NCBI RefSeq assembly: GCF_012927085.1
Contig: NZ_JABBFX010000001.1
Coordinates: forward strand, 930,001-994,000
Reading direction: 5' to 3'
From: Ramlibacter agri
Lineage (GTDB): Bacteria > Pseudomonadota > Gammaproteobacteria > Burkholderiales > Burkholderiaceae_C
Length of the DNA: 64,000 nt
Below the pieces are notes generated by a model, which saw only the letters and a list, made by a program, of their open reading frames with translations, made no database searches and was not told where the DNA came from. The translations under genes and the position numbers were made by a program. Shown one piece after another: positions 1 to 7,062 of the stretch (the stretch's first letter is position 1; each line of letters opens with the position of its first letter).

Positions 1-1710
1 GCGCCGCGCCTGGTCGTCGCGCCTGGCCTGTTCCTGCTTGTCCTGTTCGGCGCGCCTGGCCTGCTGCTCGCGCGCATTGGCTTCCTCGCGCCCGGCCTGT
101 TCGCGCAGGTGCGTCAGGTGGCGCAGGCGGGCTTCGGCCAGCTTCTTCTCTTCGGCCGCGCGGGCCGCTGCCTGGCGGCGTTCTTCTTCCTTGCGCAGTG
201 CAGCAAGACGCTTTTCCTCCGCGGCCTTCTTCGCGGCGAGCTGGCGCTTGTGCTCCTGCTCGCGCCGGGCTTCGGCGGCTGCGTGGCGGGCGTCTTCGGC
301 CTTGCGGGCCTGCAGCTGGTGGCGCTCTTCTTCCGCGCGGCGGGCGGCAGCGACGGAGCGCCGGCGCTCGTCGGCGCGCTTCGCGCTCGCGGCGGCCTGG
401 CGGTCTTCGTCGCGGCGGGCGGCGGCGCGGCGCTGTTCTTCCTGCTGCGCGGCGACGCGCTGCTGTTCGCGCGCGGCGCGGGCCTGGGCTTCGGCCGCCC
501 GGGCCTGGTCACGTGCGGCCTGGTCCGCGGCCGCCTTCTGCGCCGCCGCAGCCTTCTGTTCACGCGCGACCTGTTCGGCCGCGGCCTTCTGGGCCGCTTG
601 TTCGGCGGCGCGGGCCTGCGCACGCAGCGCGGCATCGGCCTGGGCTTGCGCCTGCTGCAATTGCGTGGACGCGGGCGCCGTGACGCGCAGCGGGGCGGCG
701 GCCGGCGTGTTGGGCACGACGGGGACCGTCGGAATGACCTGGGCCTTGATCACCGGGGCGGCGGCAGCGACCGGCGCGGTTGCAGGAGGTGCTGCCGGCG
801 TTGCAGGAGGTGCCGCCGGCACCGGGGCCACGGGCGCGGTCGCCATCACCGGCGGCCCCTTGATCTGGAACTGCGGCCTGGCCGAGGCCGGCACGGGCGC
901 GGCTGCAACCGCCGGCTCCTTGGCGGCCAGCTTGGATCCGGGCAGCGAAGCCGCCGGGCCGGAAATGATGATGTCGCGGCCGCGGTTCACCAGCGCGTTG
1001 GGCGGTGGCGTTGCCGGCGCCGCCTGCGCGACGCTGGGCATGCTGACGGTCGGCTCGCCGCGGCGGCGCGCGCCGGCCCAGCGGTCGAAATCGTCGTTGG
1101 CGGCGAACGCGCCTTGCTGCACGCGGGCGAGGTCGCGGGCGCGGAAGATGGCGCGCTGGCCGGTGTGCAGCTCCAGCGCCTCGCCCTTCTCGCCGTACAC
1201 CACACCCGTGCCGCTTTGCACCACCACGCGGGTGGTGCCCGACTTGGTGTCGACGTCGACGCGGTAGTCGCCCGGCTGGCGCGCGCGGAACGCCAGGTTC
1301 GGCGTGCCGATCTCCACCGTGTCGCCCGGGTTCACGCGGGTGACGGTGATGACCATGCTGCCTTGCGTGAGGCTCAGCTGGGTGGCGTTGTCGCTGGCGT
1401 TTTCCAGGATCACCTGCGTCTGGCTGTCGAGGCGGACGGCGTGGCCGCCGGCCTGGATCTCGGCGCGCGAGCCGCGATCGGTCCACAATCGGTCGCCGCG
1501 CTTGAGCACGCGGCGTGGCTGCACGTCGTGCCACTCGGTGTCGCCTTGCGGCGAGAGGGCGACGGTGCCCTCAGCGTGGTTGAGATGGGCCGCCGGAACG
1601 GTGACCACCTGGGCCAGTGCGCTGGCGCCCCATACCGTGGCGACCAGCGCGAGTCCACGGACCCACCGGAGACTGCCCTCCCTCCCGGTGGTCCTGCTGA
1701 TTGCGTTCAT
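1..1710 (-). CDS. FecR-like (DUF6600-type) secreted protein, 3' end outside window
   Basis: The reading frame is open from an ATG at 1708-1710 to the window edge, giving 570 residues with no stop, so the C-terminus is missing. A signal peptide ends near residue 33 (ASALAQ). Residues 40-200 look like a FecR-type beta domain (GDRLWTDRGSRAEI, then LTQGSMVITVTRV), the kind found in surface or regulatory proteins. A proline/alanine linker follows with two tandem 21-bp repeats (779-820) encoding PPAT/PAAPP. From about residue 350 the protein is a long Ala/Arg/Glu/Gln helical, probably coiled-coil, region. Long plus-strand open frames over the same bases are GC-rich shadows. The function is unknown; a periplasmic or envelope role is inferred from the signal peptide. 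Confidence 0.75.
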   Translation of the reverse strand, partial: MNAISRTTGREGSLRWVRGLALVATVWGASALAQVVTVPAAHLNHAEGTVALSPQGDTEWHDVQPRRVLKRGDRLWTDRGSRAEIQAGGHAVRLDSQTQVILENASDNATQLSLTQGSMVITVTRVNPGDTVEIGTPNLAFRARQPGDYRVDVDTKSGTTRVVVQSGTGVVYGEKGEALELHTGQRAIFRARDLARVQQGAFAANDDFDRWAGARRRGEPTVSMPSVAQAAPATPPPNALVNRGRDIIISGPAASLPGSKLAAKEPAVAAAPVPASARPQFQIKGPPVMATAPVAPVPAAPPATPAAPPATAPVAAAAPVIKAQVIPTVPVVPNTPAAAPLRVTAPASTQLQQAQAQADAALRAQARAAEQAAQKAAAEQVAREQKAAAAQKAAADQAARDQARAAEAQARAAREQQRVAAQQEEQRRAAARRDEDRQAAASAKRADERRRSVAAARRAEEERHQLQARKAEDARHAAAEARREQEHKRQLAAKKAAEEKRLAALRKEEERRQAAARAAEEKKLAEARLRHLTHLREQAGREEANAREQQARRAEQDKQEQARRDDQARR

Positions 1711-1862
1711 TCGCGTATTGAACGCATGAGTTCCCGAAATTGTGAATAAAGCCTGTGTAAATTTCCGGCTCCCTTTTCCCGAAGAAAGCTCCGCGCAGGA
1801 ATTTGTCATTGGCTTGTTGCGCTGCGGGCCCAAGGAAGTGCGGGGCCGTTACCATCGGCGCC

Positions 1863-2666
1863 ATGATCCACCTGCCCAACTGGTATAGGACGGTCAGCCA
1901 CCACAGCACGGCGCCCGTGCGCTGGGCGGCGGCCTGGGGGCGGATCTCCTTCTTCGGCTCGGTGATGGTGGTCCGCGCTTTCTCGCCGGCCAGCTATGGG
2001 CCGCAGACCCGCCAGAACCTGGCGCGCCACATGTACCTGGACACGGCGCCCATCCTGGGCTGGTTCACGGTGCTGATCTCGCTGTTCACGCTGATCCTCA
2101 CGCACATCGTCATCGTCACCGCCGCCAGCTACGGCCTTTCGCAGTACGCGCTGGAGATGGTGGTGCGGGTGTTGATCATCGAGCTGATCCCGCTTACGGC
2201 CGCGCTGTTCGTCGCGCTGCGCTGCACCATTCCAAGCGGCGCCGCGCTGGTGGAGATGCGGCGCATCGGCCACTTCCACCTGCTGCGGCACAAGCGCCTG
2301 GACCCGATCGCGGTGGAGGTTCTCCCGCGCATGCTGGCCGGCGTGTTCGCCTGCATCACGCTGGCTGCGCTCAGTTGCGTGGTGGCGGGCGCGCTGGCCT
2401 ACCTGGCCGTCTACGGCTTTACCTTCGCCGGCGAAGCCGCCTACACGCACATGGTCGGACGGGTGTTCGAGCCGATGTTCACGCTGATCTTCGCGATGAA
2501 GACGGTGTTCTTCGCGCTCGCCGTCTCCATGATTCCCATGGCCTCGGGCCTCAACAACATCGAGGACGACGGCTCGCGCGAAAGCGCCGCGCTGCAGGGC
2601 CTGGTGCGCATGTTCGGCGTGCTGCTGGTGCTGGAAGCAATGTCGCTCGTGGCCAATTACCTCTGA
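1863..2666 (+). CDS. MlaE-family ABC transporter permease
   Basis: This is a 267-residue integral membrane protein with several hydrophobic segments (for example ILGWFTVLISLFTLILTHIV and VLPRMLAGVFACITLAALSC). The MlaE/YrbE permease family works with MCE proteins to move phospholipids between the two membranes. An in-frame ATG at 1803 also exists, but the residues it would add are not family-like, so 1863 is preferred. The next gene starts 2 bp after the stop, so the two are cotranscribed. The usual partner ATPase (MlaF) is not encoded beside it; the upstream neighbour is divergent and unrelated. The family call is firm, the substrate is inferred. Confidence 0.85.
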   Translation: MIHLPNWYRTVSHHSTAPVRWAAAWGRISFFGSVMVVRAFSPASYGPQTRQNLARHMYLDTAPILGWFTVLISLFTLILTHIVIVTAASYGLSQYALEMVVRVLIIELIPLTAALFVALRCTIPSGAALVEMRRIGHFHLLRHKRLDPIAVEVLPRMLAGVFACITLAALSCVVAGALAYLAVYGFTFAGEAAYTHMVGRVFEPMFTLIFAMKTVFFALAVSMIPMASGLNNIEDDGSRESAALQGLVRMFGVLLVLEAMSLVANYL

Positions 2667-2668
2667 CC

Positions 2669-3709
2669 ATGGCCGACCCCAAGAAGCCGCCACCGCCCAC
2701 CGCCCCGCCGCAGCCGGAAACCCCGGTCCAGAAGTCCGAGCCGGCCGCCAAGAACCGGCCGGTGCGCCACCTGGAGATGAAGGCCATCCTGCTGCTGGTC
2801 TTCACCCTCGGCCTGATCATCGGCTCCGCGCTGTACATCATGCGCGCGCGCGGCTACTTCGAGCCCAAGCAGCGGCTGGTGCTGATCGCCGACAACGCCG
2901 AAGGCGTGGTGGCCGGCATGGACCTCACCTTCTCCGGCTTCCCGATCGGCACGGTGCAGCGGGTGGACCTGGGCGAGCAGGGCAACGTGCGCATCAGCAT
3001 CGACGTGCGCGAGAAGGACGCCAAGTGGCTGCGCACGTCCAGCGTGTTCACCTTGGTGAAAGGCCTGCTGGGCAGCCCGCAGTTGCGCGCCTATACCGGC
3101 GTGCTGAGCGATCCGCCGCTGGCGCCCGATGCCGAAAGGCCTGTGCTGCGCGGCGACGCCAACGAGGAGATCCAGCGCGTGATCGGCGCCGCGCGCGACG
3201 TGCTGGACAACCTGAACCAGATCACGTCCGCCAGCTCGGACCTGAACAAGGCCATGGCCAACCTGCAGGTCTTCACGCAGAAGCTGCAAAGCAGGCAGGG
3301 CGCGTTGCACGCCGTGTTCGGCAACGAGGAGGACGCGCGCAAGCTGGTGGTGACCATCGAGCGCGCGAACGCGGCGCTGGCCCGCATCGAGAGCCTCACC
3401 GGCAACGCCGACCGCATGGTGGTCAACGCCGACCGGCAGGTGTTCGGCCCCAACGGCCTGACCACCGATGCGCGCAACATCCTGCAGCAGGTGCAGGGCC
3501 TGCTGAACGACACCAAGGGCAGCCTGCAGCGCGTGGACGCGGTGCTGAAGGAGGCGCAGGGCGTGGCCGGCAACGTGCGCTCCGCCACCGAGGACCTGGG
3601 CAGCCTGCGTGGCGACGTCGAGGCCAACCTGCGCAAGATCGAGGACCTGATCAACGACCTCAATCGCAAGTGGCCTTTCGCCAAGGACCGCGAGGTGAAG
3701 CTGCCATGA
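2669..3709 (+). CDS. MCE/MlaD domain protein
   Basis: This 346-residue protein has a proline-rich cytoplasmic N-terminus, one membrane anchor at about residues 37-55 (MKAILLLVFTLGLIIGSALY), and an MCE domain at about 65-145 (GVVAGMDLTFSGFPIGTVQRV). A long helical tail follows with repeated NADRMV/LNDTKGSLQ-like stretches. MCE proteins form periplasmic rings that shuttle lipids. It begins 2 bp after the permease stop and overlaps the next gene by 4 bp (ATGA), which indicates one transcript. The frame stays open upstream to 2375, but that part overlaps the permease in another frame and is not coding. Confidence 0.88.
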   Translation: MADPKKPPPPTAPPQPETPVQKSEPAAKNRPVRHLEMKAILLLVFTLGLIIGSALYIMRARGYFEPKQRLVLIADNAEGVVAGMDLTFSGFPIGTVQRVDLGEQGNVRISIDVREKDAKWLRTSSVFTLVKGLLGSPQLRAYTGVLSDPPLAPDAERPVLRGDANEEIQRVIGAARDVLDNLNQITSASSDLNKAMANLQVFTQKLQSRQGALHAVFGNEEDARKLVVTIERANAALARIESLTGNADRMVVNADRQVFGPNGLTTDARNILQQVQGLLNDTKGSLQRVDAVLKEAQGVAGNVRSATEDLGSLRGDVEANLRKIEDLINDLNRKWPFAKDREVKLP

Positions 3710-4353
3710 AGCCCCTGGCTTTGCTGATGCTCGTGCTGGCCCTGGCCGCCTGTGGCAGCAAGCCGCGCCAGCCGGACTGGCTGATGAACGCGGACGGCGA
3801 GCAGGACCGCTTCGAGCGCGCTTTCCTCAAGGGCGACGACAAGGTCGCGGCTTCCGAGTTCACGCGCCTGCGCCAGGACGTCGCCAGCACCGGCCAGCCG
3901 GGGCTGGCGGCGCGCGCGGAGCTCACGCGCTGCGCGGTGCGCGTGGCGAGCCTGGACTTCCAGCCCTGCGCCGGCTTCGAGCCGCTGCGCGCCGACGCGC
4001 CGGATGCGGAGCGCGCGTACGCGGACTTCCTCGCCGGGGTCGTGACGCCCGAACAGGTGAAGCTGCTGCCCGAAGCCTATCGTGGCGTTGCGGGCGGGGC
4101 CGGCGGCGGCGCGGCCGTGAAGGGCATCAAGGAACCGCTGTCGCGTCTCGTCGCGGCTGGTGTCTTGCTGCGCACCGGCAAGGCAGACCCCGAGGTGCTG
4201 CAGGTGGCGAGCGACACGGCCTCCGAGCAGGGCTGGCGGCGCGCGGTGCTGGCCTGGCTGGGCGCGCAGGCGATGCGGGCGGAGCAGGCCGGCGCGACCG
4301 AGGAAGCGGCACGCTTGCGGCGTCGCATGGAGATCGCGGCCCAGGAGCGTTAG
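3706..4353 (+). CDS. Putative lipoprotein of the MCE operon
   Basis: This 215-residue protein starts at the ATG overlapping the previous stop. A signal peptide with lipobox LAAC puts the lipidated Cys at residue 16, so it should be a lipoprotein. The mature part is mostly helical (alanine, arginine and glutamate rich) with no motif I recognise. Its position suggests it is the outer-membrane or auxiliary lipoprotein of the permease/MCE system, as in related three-gene operons, but it does not resemble the typical ABC-transport auxiliary lipoprotein. It converges with the AlkB-like gene; the two stop codons overlap. Confidence 0.75.
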   Translation: MKPLALLMLVLALAACGSKPRQPDWLMNADGEQDRFERAFLKGDDKVAASEFTRLRQDVASTGQPGLAARAELTRCAVRVASLDFQPCAGFEPLRADAPDAERAYADFLAGVVTPEQVKLLPEAYRGVAGGAGGGAAVKGIKEPLSRLVAAGVLLRTGKADPEVLQVASDTASEQGWRRAVLAWLGAQAMRAEQAGATEEAARLRRRMEIAAQER

Positions 4354-4925
4354 CGCTGCCGCGACGGCGTGCGCAAGGTGATCGAATAGCGCAAGCTCTT
4401 CGTCGGCGCCACGCTGTGCTGCCATTCCCAGCGCGATGCGCCGCGCAGCAAATAGATGGAGCGCGGCGCCACCTCCACCTTGAACACCGGCGCCTTGCTG
4501 CCGACGACGTGCGGATAGGGCCGGAAGCGCAGCACCGCGTCATTCAGCAGTGACACGCCCACCACGTCCTCGAAGTCCGGCACGTCGCGATGCCAACCCA
4601 GCGGCGTGCCGGGCGTGTACTCGGCGACGAGCGCCTGCGTGAACGCGTCGGGCTCCGCGCCGATCCAGGCGGCGGCTTGCCGGCGCAGCGGCAGCAGCCA
4701 ATCCGGCAGCGGCTCGGCCTCCTCCAGCTTCTGGGCGCTGAAGTCATAGCGCCCGCCGTAGCTCACCACGCGGCGGCGCGCCTCGTACTGCTGGTACTTC
4801 ATGGGCGCGAGCGGCAACTGCGCGATGCGCGCGACCAGCGCGGCTTCTTCCGCGCGCGACAGGAATTCTTCTTCAAGGCGCATGCCCGGCGGCAGCGCGG
4901 GGCCGAACAGGTCCAACGACGACAT
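4350..4925 (-). CDS. AlkB-like 2-oxoglutarate/Fe(II) dioxygenase
   Basis: This 191-residue protein carries the AlkB signature. The metal triad is His112 and Asp114 in GWHRDVPDF and His170 in EWQHSVAP. The 2-oxoglutarate-binding arginines lie in SLRYSITLRT (residues 177-186). Members remove alkyl groups from nucleic acid bases or act on related substrates. The start is taken at MSSLDLFGP; an upstream in-frame start at 4943 would add six residues without family support. It follows the histone-like gene on the same strand but is separated from it by a strong terminator, so it probably has its own promoter within about 25 bp or is weakly read through. Confidence 0.85.
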   Translation of the reverse strand: MSSLDLFGPALPPGMRLEEEFLSRAEEAALVARIAQLPLAPMKYQQYEARRRVVSYGGRYDFSAQKLEEAEPLPDWLLPLRRQAAAWIGAEPDAFTQALVAEYTPGTPLGWHRDVPDFEDVVGVSLLNDAVLRFRPYPHVVGSKAPVFKVEVAPRSIYLLRGASRWEWQHSVAPTKSLRYSITLRTPSRQR

Positions 4926-4948
4926 GCGCCGACCATAGCCCAAATAAA

Positions 4949-4975
4949 AAACCCCGCGGGAGACCCGCGGGGTTT
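4949..4975 (-). terminator. Intrinsic terminator of the histone H1-like gene
   Basis: A perfect 12-bp stem (4949-4960 with 4964-4975) closes a 3-nt loop. On the minus strand the stem is followed by TTTTTTATTTG. It lies 18 bp past the stop of the histone-like gene and before the AlkB-like gene. Confidence 0.9.
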
Positions 4976-4992
4976 TCGCGTTTCAAGTCGGC

Positions 4993-5514
4993 TTAGGGCT
5001 TGGACGCGGTCGGGAAGGGCCAGGCCGCTTGCGGGTTCAGAGTGGTCTGAGCCGCGGGAGCAGCAACCGGCGCCGCAGCGGCCGCCGGCTTTGCAGCAGG
5101 GGCTTTGGCGGCCTTTTTCGCGGGCGCTTTCGCAGCCTTCTTCGCTGGCGCTTTCGCGGCCTTTTTCGCAGGCGCTTTCGCGGCCTTCTTCGCAGGCGCC
5201 TTTTTCGCGGCCTTCTTGGCGGTGCTCTTCTTCGCAGTCGCCTTCTTGGCCGTGGTCTTCTTCGCCGCGGTCTTCTTGGCCGTGGTCTTCTTCGCCGCCG
5301 CCTTCTTCGCGGCCGGGCGCTTCGCCGCGGTCTTCTTCGCAGCCGGGCGCTTCGCCGCGGTCTTCTTGGCGGCCGGACGCTTGGCAGCGGCCTTCTTCGC
5401 CGGGGCCTTCTTCGCCGCGGTCTTCTTGGCGGCCGGGCGCTTGGCCGTGGCCTTCTTCGCGGTAGCCTTCTTCGCCGGCGCCTTCTTGGCGGCCGATTTC
5501 TTCGCAGTTGCCAT
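4993..5514 (-). CDS. Histone H1-like DNA-binding protein
   Basis: This 173-residue protein is almost entirely Lys, Ala, Pro and Thr, arranged as short AKK/AAK repeats (for example APAKKAAK repeated four times near residues 104-137). The C-terminus [11 protein letters not shown] is a motif I recall from many Burkholderiales H1-like proteins. Such proteins bind and compact DNA as nucleoid-associated factors. The start is supported by the Shine-Dalgarno sequence AGGAG 8 nt upstream. Low complexity means the repeat number is likely to vary between strains. A strong terminator follows. Confidence 0.85.
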   Translation of the reverse strand: MATAKKSAAKKAPAKKATAKKATAKRPAAKKTAAKKAPAKKAAAKRPAAKKTAAKRPAAKKTAAKRPAAKKAAAKKTTAKKTAAKKTTAKKATAKKSTAKKAAKKAPAKKAAKAPAKKAAKAPAKKAAKAPAKKAAKAPAAKPAAAAAPVAAPAAQTTLNPQAAWPFPTASKP

Positions 5515-5704
5515 GACTATCTCCTGTTCAAGTTGATCAAAACGTCAACCATAAGAAGCACTTCGCGCGTTGTTGGTGACGCGAAGCGATCCGTGCGGTT
5601 GGGCCCTCGGGCCCAGCCCCACGAACACCATCGCCCGCCACGCACCGGCCTCTTTTCGGGTCGTGTGCGTACGGGCACTAATCCAAACCTATTCGCAGTT
5701 GCCT
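5515..5704. other. Gap between nrdB and the histone-like gene
   Basis: No gene is supported in these 190 bp. They hold the leader of the histone-like gene, with a 7-bp inverted repeat (5561-5567 and 5580-5586), and a short hairpin near 5599-5615 that lacks a U-run. No convincing terminator for nrdB was found. Confidence 0.4.
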
Positions 5705-6925
5705 TCAATCCCAGGAAAGAGCGCCACCCGTCTGGTATTCGATCACGCGGGTCTCGAAGAAATTGCGCTCTTTCTTCAGGTCAATCATTTCGCTCATCCA
5801 CGGGAAGGGATTTTCCTCGTTCGGGAAAAGCGCTTCCAGGCCGATCTGCGTGGCGCGGCGATTCGCGATGTAGCGCAGGTAGCCCTTGAACATGGAGGCA
5901 TTGAGTCCCAGCACGCCGCGAGGCATCGTGTCCTCGGCGTAGCGGTACTCGAGTTCGACAGCTTTCTGGAACAGGCCCTTGATCTCCGCCTTGAATTCGG
6001 CGGTCCACAGGTGCGGGTTCTCGAGCTTGATCTGGTTGATGAGGTCGATGCCGAAGTTGCAGTGCATCGACTCGTCGCGGAGGATGTACTGGTATTGCTC
6101 GGCGGCGCCGGTCATCTTGTTCTGGCGGCCCAGCGCCAGGATCTGCGTGAAGCCGACGTAGAAGAACAGGCCTTCCATCAGGCAGGCGAACACGATCAGG
6201 CTCTTGAGCAGCGTCTGGTCGTTCGCGGGCGTGCCGGTCACGAAGTTGGGATCCATGATCGCGTCGATGAAGGGGATCAGGAACTCGTCCTTGTCCCGGA
6301 TCGACTGCACCTCATGGTAGGCGTTGAAGATCTCGCTCTCGTCCAGGCCCAGCGACTCCACGATGTACTGGTACGCGTGGGTGTGGATCGCTTCTTCGAA
6401 AGCCTGGCGCAGCAGGAACTGGCGGGCCTCCGGCGCCGTGATGTGGCGGTAGGTGCCCAGCACGATGTTGTTGGCGGCCAGCGAGTCGGCCGTCACGAAG
6501 AAGCCGAGGTTGCGCTTGATGATGCGGCGCTCGTCCTCGGAAAGCCCGTTCGGGTCCTTCCACAGGGCGATGTCGCGGTTCATGTTCACTTCCTGCGGCA
6601 TCCAGTGGTTGGCGCAGGTCGCCAGGTACTTCTCCCAGGCCCACTTGTACTTGAAGGGGACGAGCTGGTTGACGTCGGTCTGGCCGTTGATGATGCGCTT
6701 GTCCGCGGCGGTGACGCGGCGCTGGCTGGTGGGTTGCGAGGAACCCGCTTGCGCGCGCGGCGCCGCAGGCGCGATGGCCCCATCGTCCAACGTGCGCATC
6801 GCAGCTTGCGGAACGGGAGCGGTCTGCGCGAGAGGCGAATGGGTCACCTCGCGGTTCATCGCAGGGGAACCGCTCGTCGCAGGAATTGACGGTGTGGGCG
6901 TGACTTCGTCGTCCCAGGTCAACAT
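5705..6925 (-). CDS. nrdB: Ribonucleotide reductase class Ia, beta subunit
   Basis: This 406-residue protein is the radical-carrying small subunit of aerobic ribonucleotide reductase, partner of NrdA in making dNTPs. The di-iron ligands are all in place: Asp147, Glu178 and His181 (EAIH), Glu251, and Glu285 and His288 (ESMH). Tyr185, four residues after the first His, is the expected radical tyrosine. The C-terminal tail ends TGGALSWD, the part that docks on NrdA. About 70 N-terminal residues are a low-complexity extension compared with E. coli NrdB. It follows nrdA with a 137-bp gap that contains strong secondary structure (6936-6996). Confidence 0.96.
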   Translation of the reverse strand: MLTWDDEVTPTPSIPATSGSPAMNREVTHSPLAQTAPVPQAAMRTLDDGAIAPAAPRAQAGSSQPTSQRRVTAADKRIINGQTDVNQLVPFKYKWAWEKYLATCANHWMPQEVNMNRDIALWKDPNGLSEDERRIIKRNLGFFVTADSLAANNIVLGTYRHITAPEARQFLLRQAFEEAIHTHAYQYIVESLGLDESEIFNAYHEVQSIRDKDEFLIPFIDAIMDPNFVTGTPANDQTLLKSLIVFACLMEGLFFYVGFTQILALGRQNKMTGAAEQYQYILRDESMHCNFGIDLINQIKLENPHLWTAEFKAEIKGLFQKAVELEYRYAEDTMPRGVLGLNASMFKGYLRYIANRRATQIGLEALFPNEENPFPWMSEMIDLKKERNFFETRVIEYQTGGALSWD

Positions 6926-6935
6926 AAGTTTTCCA

Positions 6936-6956
6936 GTGCTCGGATTATGCGAGCAC
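6936..6956 (-). promoter_or_regulatory. Small hairpin just upstream of the nrdB start
   Basis: GTGCTCG (6936-6942) and CGAGCAC (6950-6956) form a perfect 7-bp stem with a 7-nt loop, 10 bp before the nrdB ATG and directly next to its weak GGAAA ribosome site. It uses bases 6950-6956, which are also needed for the larger hairpin at 6948-6996, so only one of the two can form at a time. Confidence 0.5.
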
Positions 6957-6996
6957 GGATGTGAGAGTCAAAGTGTCCGTTCACATCCGGCTCGCA
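6948..6996 (-). promoter_or_regulatory. Large stem-loop in the nrdA-nrdB gap
   Basis: TGCGAGC and CGGATGTGA (6948-6954, 6956-6964) pair with TCACATCCG and GCTCGCA (6981-6996). The result is 16 base pairs interrupted only by a bulged base at 6955, with a 16-nt loop. On the minus transcript no U-run follows, so it is not a simple terminator for nrdA. It may stabilise or process the mRNA, or compete with the small hairpin beside nrdB. Confidence 0.55.
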
Positions 6997-7062
6997 TTTT
7001 GTTGCTTCATTGCATCGGCGATCTGTCGGAGAACGCCGATACATCCTTCTTTTCTATCGCGA

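Noticed and set aside
38..1749. Long plus-strand open frames over the first 1.7 kb
   Set aside because: Their products are Arg/Ala/Ser or Gly/Leu/Arg biased with no domain. The minus frame has a signal peptide and FecR-like domain and is the real gene.
5599..5615. TGGGCCC-TC-GGGCCCA hairpin as nrdB terminator
   Set aside because: No U-run follows on the nrdB strand, and the 2-nt loop is too tight to be convincing.
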